Position numbers and translations under genes: made by a program. Positions 25,681 through 37,818 of a stretch of 64,000 nt of DNA are shown one piece after another (the stretch's first letter is position 1; each line of letters begins with the position of its first letter). A model generated the notes under the pieces. It was not told the origin of the DNA, searched no databases, and saw only the letters and a list, made by a program, of their open reading frames with translations. Origin of the DNA: Ziziphus jujuba (Eukaryota; Streptophyta; Magnoliopsida; Rosales; Rhamnaceae); the NCBI RefSeq assembly GCF_031755915.1, contig NC_083383.1:21069001-21133000 (forward strand), given 5' to 3'.

Positions 25681-26567
25681 GCTGGACTGAGGATTTGTCA
25701 AGAGGCCAAAACCTTCATTATTGAGTTTGACTTCACATTTACGGCTGTTTTTGCTGGTTTTAGCATGGTAACTTGATGCAGGTTACAGCAAACATATTGG
25801 TACTCCACCATTTTCGTTACCGATAGCCTTTTTTTATTATTATCGTGGTTAGAACAAGGATGCAAATATTGACGATATCTTTGGCATCTTGGTGGTGGTA
25901 TTGGAATTTCCATGGCCTCAATACCAGTAGGGTGGTGTAAGGTATATTTGTCAATGTTGTGGATAAAGATATTGGACATATCGGTAATTCTTGATGATAT
26001 CTGAGGTTTTTTCGACAGATTTTGACGGAAATGTTGAAGATAGTATCAGTTGTCGAAGGAAAATGTCAGTATTATTGGTCTTTGTTGGTGGAAATTGTAA
26101 TTTTACGAAATCATTTCTTATATTTGGATGTTTTATACCTGGTTTCATCAATTTGAAAGGAAATATAGTCGAGTTTGATGGAAAAGATTTAAAAGAATAC
26201 TGGATTTTGAAATTGCGTAGACGTAGCCTGTAGGAGAGTGATTGTTCACTAGTTAAAGAATATGTGCAGGTTCTTTCTGAAATATCATTTACCTTTTTAA
26301 CTAAACCAGAAAAAAAAAAAAAAAATGCCAACAACAACAACAGCTACTACAAGTAATTAGGAAGAAAATATGACAAATGTAAAAGAATATATGTATTTTG
26401 TCCAAGCCTCGAAGGCTGAAGATTTCACGTGATGTACCAATAATTCATTAGTTTACTTGTTTTTATTTCTTGCAATGCTATAAGGTCTCCATTCTCTTCA
26501 AACATATAAAAAGTAAATTGAGTTTACTTTCTCCAACCTTCATTTTTCCTTTTTGTATTGTCTATTT
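25681..26567. other. Intergenic stretch, unclassified
   Basis: The stretch repeatedly uses gatat/atatc words (for example gacgatatc at 25871 and gatgatatctg at 25993). It carries short open frames on both strands without any recognisable protein. It may be an old transposon, but no termini were identified. Confidence 0.3.
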
Positions 26568-27626
26568 TAGAGGTGGCAATTCTTGTTATCTTGTCGTATT
26601 TGTATTAATCCATTTATTAATTGTGTTAAAATTGTTCAATCCAAACTTGATTTGTTTATTAATCATGTCAGGAATCTTCAATCTAAATACGATCCGTTTA
26701 ATAAACAAGTAACCTGATATAATTTGTATAATTCGTTTTATTAAATGGGTCAATTTGGATCAGCGTGACCTATTTACACGAAATTGATTTGTTTACATAA
26801 AATTTATCTAATTAAATAAATTATTTTGTTTAAATTAATTATTTCATATAAAATAAAAATAACTTAATCATTAATTAATCCAAAATCAAAATATATATGT
26901 AAAATCATATAATTATAGTTATAAATTTACAATAATATAACATATGATATAATAATATAACAATCTCATATAATAGATAAATATATATATATATATATAC
27001 ATAATAAACTTAATACTACTTCTCTAAAAATAATAGGAAAAAACTTTATTAATAATTATGTTTTTATTTTCTTACATCGTTAATACTCTTAGGCATATTA
27101 ATTTTTATTTTTCAATGTCCATAAATTCATTCATGTATTAAACATATTATATTTAAGTAAACAAATATTATTTCGATATTTTTTATTTTTTATTTTTTAT
27201 TTTTTTAATTAATAAAAGAATTAATAATACAACCTTAAATAAGTTTGATATTTAGTAATAAAAAAGTATTAGTTAAAGTTTTATTAGTGGTAAATTTAAT
27301 ATATTAAAATTATAATTTAAATGAGTTATAATCGTATCGGATTAAATTGACACTTTAATTGCCATGTTTAGTTAAACGGGTCGATTTAGGTCAACTTAGG
27401 ATTAAATGGGTCAATTTGAAATTGGTATGTTTAATTAAACAGATCAATTTTGGGTTAAATAAGATCAATCCAAAATTAACATATATATTAATCGTGTTAA
27501 ACGAGTTGATCCGAATTAGATCCTAACCCATTTATAATAAACCAAAACATGCTAACTTCGTGTCCTTCTCGAATGGTGTCACCATGTTATGATTTAAATT
27601 GCTAGCGTGAGGCAGCCATCTCTAAA
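26568..27626. mobile_element. Non-autonomous hAT-like element, copy 1 of a tandem pair
   Basis: It starts tagaggtggcaattc, typical of hAT-type termini, and ends around an imperfect complement (aaattgctagc near 27597). It is AT-rich and noncoding, with short palindromic words such as aaatgggtcaatt. The body aligns by eye over its whole length with the next ~1 kb. Confidence 0.55.
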
Positions 27627-28615
27627 TAGAGGTGGCAATTCATGTTAGCGTGTCTTGTTCGTGTCAACTTGTTTAGTAATTGTGTAGAAATTGCTCAACC
27701 TGAACCCAATCCGTTGATTAATAATATAAAAAATCTTCAACCCGAACATGACTTATTTAATAAACAAATAACCTGACATGACATATATAACCCATTTATT
27801 AAATGGGTCAATTCGGGTCAACGCGATCCATTCACACAAAATTTGTCAAATTAAATAAATTATATTTTTTAAATTAATTATTTCAGATAAAATAAAATAA
27901 TTTAGTTATTAATTAATCCAAAATTAAAATATATATGTAAAACTATATAATTATAGTTATAAACTTACAATAATATAACATATGATATGATAATATAACA
28001 ATTTTATATAATAGTTATATATATATATATATACACATAATAAACGTGATACTACTTATCTAAAAATAATATCAAAAAACTTTATTAATAATTATGTTTT
28101 TAATTTTCTACATCTTCAGTACTCTTAAGCATATTAATTTTTATTTTTTCAATGTCCAAAAATCCATATATATATATATATTAAACATATTATATTTAAG
28201 TAAACAAATATTATTTTAAATGAATAATACAACCTTAAATAAGTTTGATATTTAGTAATAAAAAAATATTAGTTAAAGTTTTATTAATAGTAAAATTAAT
28301 ATATTAAAGTTATAATTTTTAAAAGGATTATAATTATGTCAGATTTAATTGACATATTAATAGTTAAACGGGTTAATTTGGGTTAATTTAAGATTAAACA
28401 GATCAATTTGAAATTGAAACATTTAATTGAACAGGTCGATTTGAGCTAATTTCGAATTAAACGAATTAACTCGAAATTGACATATTTATTAATTGTGTTA
28501 AACGGATTGATCTGATTTTGATCTGAACCCATTTATAATAAACTTAAACTCACTAACTTCGTGTCGTTTTCGATATGTGTCACCATGTTATGATCTAAAT
28601 TGTCAGCTCTAACTC
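27627..28615. mobile_element. Non-autonomous hAT-like element, copy 2 of a tandem pair
   Basis: It starts atagaggtggcaattcatg and ends aaattgtcagctctaac, an imperfect inverted repeat of the start. Shared interior landmarks with copy 1 include aattaatccaaaat, acaataatataacatatgat and acccatttataataaac. The two copies are clearly diverged, mainly by small indels and transitions. Confidence 0.55.
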
Positions 28616-29016
28616 TATTTCAACTTTTAAGTTCTTTCATACTATTTATTTATTTTTCCTTTTGCAGCTGTTTTAGGATAAATTTATTAAATTATTGATT
28701 ATGTATAAGGTATGGACCATAAGATGAAACAATTTTCATTGCCTAATTTATTATACAGATATAAATATTTATTAATTTTGTGAAATAGAAATAGGAGCCA
28801 AAATATGATTCTTCATTTCTTTTATGCGTAATAAATAAATTTAAAATATACTTATTATACTTAATTTAACTTTGAGTTTAGATAACATATAATTATTATA
28901 TTTTAATTAAGATTTAGAATTTATATTTATGATTGGTTAATGGCATAAGAATAAATTGTTTAAATAAGTACATATATATAGACATATACACACAGATTAT
29001 AGTTTTAGATAAAATG
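28616..29016. other. AT-rich intergenic sequence
   Basis: Nothing recognisable; low-complexity A/T sequence. Confidence 0.5.
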
Positions 29017-29502
29017 TAATATTGTCTGCTTTGGGTCCGACCCGTACGGTTTTGTTAAAACACGTCTCAATGATTAGGGGGAATCCTCTTACAACCCCTT
29101 CCCTAACAGTCCCACTGGCCCGGGCCTCAGGCCCAATCGAGATATTGTCCGATTTGGGTCCGACATGCACGATTTTACTTTCCTTCAAGGAACACCGATC
29201 TAGGTACTGGTTCTGATACCAACTGTAATAATCCAGTCCACTCGCATAAGATATTGTCCGTTTTGGGCTCGGCCCGCACGGTTTTGTCAAAACGCATCTC
29301 AATGGTTAGAGGGAATCCTCTTACAACCCATTCCCTGCCAGTCCCACTGGCCCGGGCCTCAGGCTCAATCGAGATATTGTCTGCTTTGGGTCCGACCCGC
29401 ACAGTTTTACTTTCCCTCAGGGAATGCGTCTCAAGGAAAATGTATCTACACCCTCTTATAAGGCATGTTTCGTTCTCATTTCCAATCGATGTGGACTTCA
29501 CA
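29017..29502 (-). mobile_element. TRIM-like LTR element, minus strand, mostly deleted
   Basis: A full LTR-like unit spans 29224-29502, with termini TGTAATAATCC and TTCACA. Immediately beside it, on the minus strand, is TTGGTATCAGAACC (29209-29222), a good match to the initiator-Met-tRNA primer-binding site. After about 25 bp follows a second, truncated LTR copy (29017-29183). Four occurrences of gatattgtc followed by tttgggtcc-like sequence mark the repeated modules. The unit is GC-rich against its surroundings and has no coding capacity. Confidence 0.6.
29209..29222 (-). promoter_or_regulatory. Primer-binding site (tRNA-Met-i type)
   Basis: The minus strand reads TTGGTATCAGAACC directly after the LTR terminus ...TTACA. 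Confidence 0.6.
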
Positions 29503-31180
29503 TAAAATTTCAAATTTTAATTTATTTATGATTTTAGATATATATATATATATATATTTTTTAATGCATTTGGGATGCAATATTTATTGAATTGAAAATC
29601 CTACCATCTTGTAATATGAATGAATTAATGTGTAATTAGTATTTTGAAATTGATGGCATAAATTATAAACTTTACAATGTAATGTAGTATTTACTTATTA
29701 ATGATGAAATTTACTAATATTTTAAGTAATACGTATTTTTGATTGGATGGTATAAACTTTATAAAAGGTAAATAAATATTTTTTAGTTCATGTAGTTTGT
29801 AATTTTAAATTTTTATATTTGATTAAGCTTTTAAGTAATTAATATGCGATCAATATTTTAACTTATGTGATATATACCCTTCTTTATTCTTTATAGAAAA
29901 TAAATAAATACTTTTTAGGTAATATAGCATATAAATTATGAAATTTTATATCTTATTAAACTCTTTTTTGGTAAATAATATCTTATTAAGCTCTTAATTC
30001 ATGTGTACTTAACATTTTTAGTTAAGTGCTACAAACTTTATATATACTAGAGTAATACGACAACAAAAGCCATTGTAAGGTTAAAATACCATAATTTGTG
30101 TCACATATTGAGGATTCAAGGTTTTCTATCGAAATTGAACTTCTAGTAATTTTAAAAATTACTTTAAAGAAAAATTTATTACATTTTTTTTTTTTTACCA
30201 TTTTATGTTTTTTATATTTTACTTTTAATTATGGAACATTTGCCAATAGTACTTATTTATTCCATTTTATTATATTTCTATTTTATAGTAGTTTAAATAT
30301 GATACATAAAGCTTTAATGTATGATATCAGGTTAGTTTTTCAACTTGATTTTTAATATAAAAATCCAAAAGACATTAAAAGGCTAAAATATGTAAAGTAT
30401 AAAATATTTAAGTTTTAAAGGATTTTAAAAAGCCATGCTGATATAATTTTATTTTTTTTTTTAAATAAAACAAAATAATGTGTCAAAGTCCAATCCAACA
30501 ACCCAAATCAAATTTGGGTTGGTTTCATTTGTTTTTCTTGATGCCCGGTTTGGATTAAGTTGGCGTTATAAGTTAGTTTTAAACTTGTTTATTTTACTTT
30601 ATTTTACTATTATTATTATTATTTTTTTTTTTTCAAGAATCAAACTAATTGACCATTCAAGTCAATCAGCCCATCTCTAACCAAGGCAGATTGATGTGTG
30701 TAGGGCTACAAAGACAAAAGCAAGCTCAAATGATTATGTTAATGTATAAAGCTTTAATATATGATATTTATTTCATTTTTCAACTTTGATTTGCAATATC
30801 AATAATATTAGAGTTAACAAAATATTGATCAAATTTATTGATAAAATAATATGGTAGATGATGCATTAACATTTAATTGTTTTTTTTTTTAATTCAGTTA
30901 TCCCTATTTAATTAAGGATTCATTTATTTATTTTTAAATTATATAATTATATTAACCAATAATATATTAACATGTATTATTTGTTAGTTAAATATGATGA
31001 ATATTTTGAAACTTGTAGCAAATTATTGTGATATAAAAAATACGAAAAGTCATTAAAAGGCTAAAATATATAAATGTTTAAACAACTTTATATTCCTTTT
31101 GGGTGCTATACAGGCTGGCTTTAAAAAATGTGAATTGTTTTTTTCAATTTATTGTTGTTCTTTAATTTGTACTATAAATT
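29503..31180. other. AT-rich intergenic sequence
   Basis: Low-complexity A/T sequence with short spurious frames; no gene, RNA or mobile element termini recognised. Confidence 0.5.
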
Positions 31181-31184
31181 TGTT

Positions 31185-31355
31185 TAAGCTGATATCGATT
31201 ACTTCGACATGCTTGAAGTTGAATTTTGATGATTCTTCTTGTGTCTGGCAACTTTGAAGCCATTGTGGCTTTGGATGCTATTGCTTGGAATCAAAATGGG
31301 CATGTAGTGCTAGCTACTCTGGAGAATTGCACTTTTTCCCCTATTAAAACTGGTA
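31185..31355 (+). pseudogene. LINE RNase H fragment
   Basis: Reading across one frameshift gives CLKLNFDDSSCV and then AIAWNQNGHVVLATLENCTF, the start of the RVT_3 RNase H domain found at the end of plant LINE polyproteins. A T-rich tract follows directly. Only about 55 codons remain. Confidence 0.6.
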
Positions 31356-34300
31356 TGATTTTGTTTTTGTTTTTTTTGTTTTTTTGATTTTTTTTTCTTT
31401 TTTTTTTTGTTTGTTTGTTTGTGGTAATATTGGCAGAAGAATGAAAATTGAAAAATGTAATTGACGTAAATTCAATGGGATGTGATTGCTTTTTTTTTTT
31501 TTTTTCTTTAATAGAAAAAATATAAAGTTCAGTACTTATTTTGTTAATAATAGCAAAATTTTTGGGGGATGAGATTTTTTATTTTATTTTTAATTTCTTC
31601 CAATTGGTGGTAGCTAACTATTTAATTACACAATGATTCAGTTTTGGTGCATTTAAAATTTTGTTTACCACTTTAATTTTTTGAAACTTTTTAAATAAAA
31701 TTTACGTCGAATGCTAAAATAAAAGTTGACTTTCAAAAGGTGATGAGACTCGATGGAAATATTATATATATATATATATATAAAATTAATTCTTGCAGAT
31801 TTATTTTTCTATTAAAATATTTTTTTCCAATTTTTTGTAGTACTTATATATATTTATTACGAATATTTTTTTTATTATTTGTTATTTAATTTTAAATATT
31901 TTTTATTTAGTACTTCTAAAAGTTTTATAAAATCCTTGTATAACATATATATTTGAAAATTTTAAGATTTGTATTTTCTTTTTCAAATAATTTAATTACT
32001 TTTAAATAAATTTATTTTCTAGCTATGTATATATGTACGAAAGAGTATGTATTTGTCAATTTTTAAACCAAAAAAAAATTACTTCTTGTAGACATTTTAT
32101 TTTTAAAACTGAATAGAACTAAATGAATAAAATATATATAGAAAAGTAAACAAATGATGAATCATAGCCCTCATAACTCCTAAAAACTAAAACCTAGTTT
32201 TCGAAATAATTAGAAATTATTATGGTACTTATATGGAAAACTTTAATTTTTCTTCTTCTTTTTTTTTTTTAAATAAATGAGGGGCATTGGGAAAAATAGT
32301 GAGTTTTTTTGGACCCTTATTTACTTATTCAATTAATTTTTGTGTATTGCTTCACTATTTGTAAACTTTTTCTTAGAACTTAAGAAATCATAGAGTCCTA
32401 TAGATTTCAAAACTTCTCTTTATTAATTTTCAATTTTTCTTATATATATTCCAATTTTGTTTGTTTTCTTGAGAACTAAGATATTTTCCTTAAATGTATT
32501 TATATAAAAAAAAAGTATATATTTTCCTTAAATTCGTTAAGACTTAAATTTCCTATGCTAACCCTTCTTTTGATATGCTTTATTGTATATTTATTGAAAA
32601 ATGGTTTCAAATTAAATTTTTCATTTTGGATAATAGGTTGACCTTGGTTTTGGAAGAGAGGTGGACTGACCAAAAATTTTCCAAACTTTAGAGGGTACGT
32701 GGGACTTTCTATTTGCAACCTCTTGCAAAATTACCGAACCAACATTTCCTTGTCTTTATAAATGTGAAATACCATTAACTTTACTTCATCTTTTTCTCCC
32801 ACCGCTAGAACCACTTCTCTTTCTTTTTCTAGTTTTAGTCTTCTATTCCTTCTCTCTAAAACTCCTCCATTTCATTTATCCTTTTTTTTTTTTCCTCCCT
32901 TCGCCGAGACCACACTTATATACATTACCCATTTTGATCTTCAATCTTGTGCTTGAAACCGTCACTTACTAAGAGAGGCGTGAGTTGTTTTCTTTTAAGT
33001 TTGGATTTGAGTTGGTTCTTGTTGTTGTCACAACCATCTATAGCTAGGGTTGAATTTTTGTTTTGGTTTCTCAAAATTTGTATGGAATTTTGTTTTAAGC
33101 TTTCAGTGTGATGATTTTTAGCCTTTTGATTTGCTTGCATGTTGGTCACTTGGATGATCTATTGGTTTTCGTTAAAGGAAACTCTTGATACTTGAAGCTT
33201 GATAAACCCGAGAGTGAGGAGCTTCAGTATGAGTTTTCTTGGTTGTTTCTTTGACATCTTTCTTGGTTTTTGTTTTAAAGCCTCTAATGTGTTAAATCTT
33301 GACTTTGATCTTCATGCATGCTAGTTTTTATGAAGTTTTGGGAACAATTTTTTGTGTTGATACTGACTTACAAACCAGATTGTATGTATGAGTTTCAACT
33401 TGTTTTTCTTCAATTTTTCATGAGATCTACGACTTGATTTTTAAGTATGATATAGGTAAATGTTGTTAAACTCCTGATCTTACTTTGCATGTAAGGATCC
33501 AAGAGTTTTAGAACAAAATTTTTGGTTAACGGGGTTTCATAAAAACCTTATGTTAAGTTTTTTCTTTGTTTTCTGTACATTTTTCTTACTTTTCCTTGGG
33601 GAGGTTTTTCCAAACTGAGAACAATAAGAGTTCCCACTTAAGTTCCCTTTGTGTTTCTTTAATCTTCTCGTTTTTGAACTTAAGTTTTGATGTCTTGCTC
33701 AATGAATTTGTTTAAACTTCTGATTTTCAACTTACATGCTATGAATTATATATTTAGAAACAAGAAATGTTCTTTTATTTTGGTTATGTTCCAATTGGCA
33801 ATATATTTACGAAAATGCTTAGATTTTTACTTAAAATTTATCAAAGTTTTGGTTTGGTCTATGTTTTAAACAAAGATGAGTTATTATTATTATTATTATT
33901 ATTATTTTTTTTGGACTTCTGTTGCATGTGAGGTTTGAGAAAGCTGTTAGATTTTTTGTCCCTCTAAAGTGTTAAGCTTGGTTTTATATGGTTTTACTAG
34001 ATGGGTTTAGATCTTTACTTCATAATTTTTATTGATAGTTCTAATGTTTCTTTTTTCTTTTCCTTTTTTCCCTTTTTTATTTCCTTGCATGTATATTCTC
34101 CTTTAGCTTTCTTTCCTTTTGGCTTGAGGCCTTACTCAATAATTTGAAATTGTCTTGCAATCAAGTTCTTCTAAAAAATTTTAAATGCAATTTAGTTACA
34201 TTTGCTTGCTATATCTTTGTACGTGTTTCAAATATAAATCTGTTTTATGTTATGCTTGAGTCTTTGAAAGGGAAGTTTTACCTATATTTTTGCTACTTAT

Positions 34301-34458
34301 CAAGTTAATGTTTGTTAAATTGAATTTGGATTTTTTTTTTTTTTTAAACTTGTTTGTTGGTTTCAATCCGAGAGCTATGTCTTTGTTTTATCAAAATTTC
34401 CTCCTTTTATTTGTACCATTTGCAAACTTGTTATACTTTACTTTTATTTTAGATTCCT
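31356..34458. other. AT-rich intergenic sequence
   Basis: No supported gene. Around 32750-33300 there is somewhat less AT-rich, C/T-rich sequence with a TATAAAT (32757), but no convincing coding frame follows. An ATT microsatellite is at 33889-33906. Confidence 0.4.
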
Positions 34459-34562
34459 TGTTTACTTATGTGGAAGGGAAAGATTTGAGTTTTGAATTTC
34501 TAGTTAAGTTTGTTTACTTATGTGGAAGGGAAAGATTTGAGTTTTGAATTTCTAGTTAAGTT
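34459..34562. repeat. 52-bp tandem duplication
   Basis: Two near-perfect copies beginning tgtttacttatgtggaaggg start at 34459 and 34511. Confidence 0.9.
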
Positions 34563-34930
34563 TGAAAAAGTTCAAAGAGAACTTGTTTAGCTAAGTACCA
34601 TAATAAATTCTCTTTAACTTTAAAACTTGGATTGGAATTGACTGATTGAGTACTTAAGCATATAAAGGACAAATTTATTAAGGACAATGACATAAAGGTC
34701 AATAAGATGGAATTGAGCATATTTATTGTTTTGGTTGTCAAATTCAGATGTGTAGTTAGAGATTGATCTAATAATGTTTTGAACTTGCAATGCGAAAGAA
34801 GGTGTTGTTGATTTTAAGTTTGACCAAAGTGGAATTTAAAAGAAATGGTTTGTTTAGGTTTTGAAAGCTACTAAAGCCAAAAAGGACTTTTAAGTTCTAT
34901 TTTATGAATTATGATTAAGTAAATTTAGGA

Positions 34931-35145
34931 GGGTAAGGGTTCTTCAAATCTTTGGCGTAGTTTATGGTAAGGTAAAGATGCTCTTTAAAATGGCTGTATG
35001 TGGTGAATTGGAGATCGACAGAATGTTAAAGTATATAAGGATGCACGGTTGTTGTGTAAACGTTCTTTAAAAATTCTTTCTCCTTCTATTCTTGATTATA
35101 ATGCTAGTGTTTTGATGGTAATTTCTCCTTCAGAGGAGTGAAATG
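34931..35145 (+). mobile_element. LINE, left part of an interrupted copy
   Basis: One frame reads SSNLWRSLW, then IGDRQNVKVYKDARLL and LSPSILDYNASVLMVISPSE, the region between LINE RT and the zf-RVT domain. Several stops are present. The reading continues at 45983 on the far side of the copia element, so this LINE was the target of that insertion. The 5' end is not identifiable. Confidence 0.7.
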
Positions 35146-35661
35146 TGTAACGCCCAAAACGTTCTGGATTTGAATGATTTTTTCATTAATGAGTTTTATG
35201 GGCCTTAATGTGTATTGAATGGGAACCTTTTAACTTTTAATCATTGATGAGTTTTATGGGCCTTAATGTGTATTGAATGGGAACCTTTTAGCTTTTCTTA
35301 ACGTTTGCTTTTGAAAAAGGTTGGATGAGTTCTGGAAAATTGGTTTTTTGAGAAAAATCGCAGAAACACTTTTTTTTTTTTTTTTTAAGCCCCTTTGAAA
35401 CAGAGAGGAAAAGTTAGAGATTAGGTTTTTGCGTTGTGTGTGTGATAAAGTGAAGGTATGATAAAGTGAAGGTATTAGAAGTCTGTACAAGGTTTAAAGT
35501 ATCTATTGTATCTAAGGGACGAACGTCTCAAAACTATCTACATTGGTGGGGTGAAAAATCATTTTAAGAACACTATGATAACACAAAAATCTTAGACAAA
35601 TCAACTAATTATAAACATACAGGTTTTGAAAGTTATTTTATTTTTTTCAATTTGTTTAACA
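35146..35661 (+). repeat. 5' LTR of copia C1
   Basis: 516 bp, TGTAACGCCC to GTTTAACA. It contains a 58-bp tandem duplication (35190 and 35248) and a 16-bp one (gataaagtgaaggtat, near 35443), both single in the 3' LTR, plus a T tract. A conserved core (tgtgtattgaatgggaacct) matches the 3' LTR. Confidence 0.8.
35190..35305. repeat. 58-bp tandem duplication in the C1 5' LTR
   Basis: tgagttttatgggccttaat recurs at 35190 and 35248; the 3' LTR has one copy. Confidence 0.85.
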
Positions 35662-36470
35662 ATCTTAAGACAATATTCTTGTTGTTTATATATATATATA
35701 TCTGTTGGCTATTTCCTTTGATATATATATATATATATATATGGTTACATGTTTATATTTGTTTGTTTGGAAAAAGAAAAAAAAATATTTTTCCCCTACC
35801 CATGCCTTTATTTTGTTTTGGTAAAACATTTTTCCTTTGTTTTATCAAAATTTTCACCCATATTTGATTACTCATGTAGTTAAAAAAAATTTGGTGATTT
35901 TTTGGTGAATTTTCGTTGGAAGAATGCTGGAAAAACTGGAAAAAAAAAAATTGAACTAGGTCGGCCGATCTGTTTATCAAAGAAATGGATCAAAATTAAC
36001 CCATCTGAAGGTTGAGGATGGGTTAAAAACGGATAAATGGGCCAGATTTAGTATTGTGGGTTGGAGTCTAAATTTTTGCTGGGTTTGGCTCAAATGAGAA
36101 CCCAGCCCATATGGTGACGTTAGTGCGACACATCATCATGACACATCAGCTTGAATACCATGTCAATCGATTGCCACATTGGCATGGGCGCCATGTCAGC
36201 ATGACATCGACGATGATGTCAGTGATAATGTTAGCCTTATTGGATGTATAAAGTAATTTTGCGAGTGTATACAACAATTTTGTGGTGTGATGTATACAAA
36301 AATTTTGTAGGTGTATATAGAAATTTTGCGAATGTATGCAGCATTTTTTAGGTGTATTAAAAGGAACCTAGAAAATCACATTTTTGTAATTTCTTATTGG
36401 AAATTGATTTTAATTAGTTGTTGGGGTTTAAAACGACAACTAATTAATTCTGTTTTGTGATTTTACAAAA
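35662..36470 (+). other. Copia C1 untranslated leader
   Basis: Noncoding sequence between the 5' LTR and gag, with two TA microsatellites (about 35691-35701 and 35721-35742) and three imperfect repeats built around attttg(c/t)(g/a)...gtgtata near 36255-36350. Confidence 0.5.
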
Positions 36471-37390
36471 ATGGCAAGTGGATTAGATAATGTGATTTCT
36501 GGTACGAGGTCAATTGTACTTGTTGCACATGTGCCAACTCTAACTCCTATGGTCCAAATGCCTCCTCCTGCATTGGTTACCATACCTGCGAATCATGTTG
36601 ACCGACCAGAGAAATTTAATGGAGTACATTTTAATAGATGGCAACAAAAGATGTTGTTTTACTTGACTATTTTGAACTTTACAAGGTTCTTGACTGAAGA
36701 TGCACCTCCGAGTAATGATGAAAGTGATAGAGAAACACTCATGGCGGTGGATACATGGAAGCATTCCAATTATTTGTGTTGGAATTATATCTTAAATGGC
36801 TTATCAGATGTTTTGTACAAGGTGTATTGTAGCACGAAAATAGCAAAAGAGCTGTGGGAAACTTTAGACTGCAAATATAGAACTAAGAATGTTGGTTCCA
36901 AAAAGTTTGTAGTAGGCTGATTCTTGGAATTCATGATGGTGGATTCAAAACCTTTGATGAGTCAAGTACATGAATTAAAAGTGCTCAATCAAGAACTTCT
37001 TGCTAAAGGGATGATAATTAGTGAAACCTTTCAAGTAGTAGCTATGATTGAGAAGCTACTTCCTAGTTGGAAAGACTTCAAGAATTATCTTAAACATAAA
37101 AGGAAGAAAATGGATATGGAAACTCTTGTTGGCAAAATTCGTATTGAAGATGACAATAGCAGATCTGATAAAAGATTTTTTAAAGCCGAGGTCAAGGCCA
37201 ATATTATGAAGCATGGTCGAAGCTCCAAGAATAAGAAGAAGACTGGAAGAGATTCTAAGTTGGGGTCTAAATGAGGGATCTCCCAGAAGGCCAAGTTTTA
37301 CAAAAAATTCTTCAACTGTGATAAGATGGGTCACAGAGCAGCAGGCTATAGGTTGTCGAAAAAGAAAGAGCAAAGAGGCACAGATGATAG
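36471..37390 (+). pseudogene. Copia C1 gag (UBN2-type), broken
   Basis: The ATG at 36471 opens a 149-codon frame with ANHVDRPEKFNGVHFNRWQQ and DVLYKVYCSTKIAKELWETL, typical of copia gag. A stop at 36918 interrupts it and the reading continues at 36924-37274 (VATMIEKLLPSWKDFKNYLK-like). The zinc knuckle near 37305-37350 reads FNCDKMGHRAAGYR, so two of the four CCHC ligands are lost. Confidence 0.75.
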
Positions 37391-37434
37391 AATAAATCAC
37401 TCAAGAGGTTGATGATATCGATCTGAGTGCTGTT

Positions 37435-37818
37435 GTGTCAAAAATGAAACTGATGGGATCAAATCCTAAAGAGTGGTGGATTAATACTGGTGCGACCCAC
37501 CACGTATGTTCAGACAAGAACTTGTTCATTTCCTTCAAACCAAGTAAAAATGGGGAGAAGTTGTTCATAGGCAATTCTACCACGTCTGAAATCCAAGGAG
37601 TAGGTAAGGTAGTCCTGAAGATGACCGTTAGAAAGAACCTAACTTTGAATAATGTTTTAGACATTTGTAAGAATTTAGTGTCTGGATCGCTTTTGAGTAA
37701 GCATGGTTTTCGAATGGTGTTTGAGTCCGATAAGGATATTTTGTCCAAGTATGGAATGTTTGTGGGAAAATGCTATGTAGTCAATGATTTGTTTAAATTA
37801 AGTGCAACGACTGTATAG
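37435..37818 (+). pseudogene. Copia C1 aspartic protease, catalytic Asp replaced
   Basis: The frame reads WWINTGATHHVC where active copia proteases have D(T/S)G; here the catalytic residue is Asn. Downstream LFIGNSTTSEIQGVGKVVLK follows the usual family pattern. It ends with a stop at 37816. Confidence 0.75.

Noticed and set aside
29175..29513. Overlapping open frames on both strands
   Set aside because: They arise from the GC-rich repeated modules of the TRIM-like LTR; no protein family is recognisable.
32745..33300. Possible promoter and 5' region of a gene (TATAAAT, then less AT-rich sequence)
   Set aside because: No coding frame with protein-like composition follows, and no splice-linked exons could be built.
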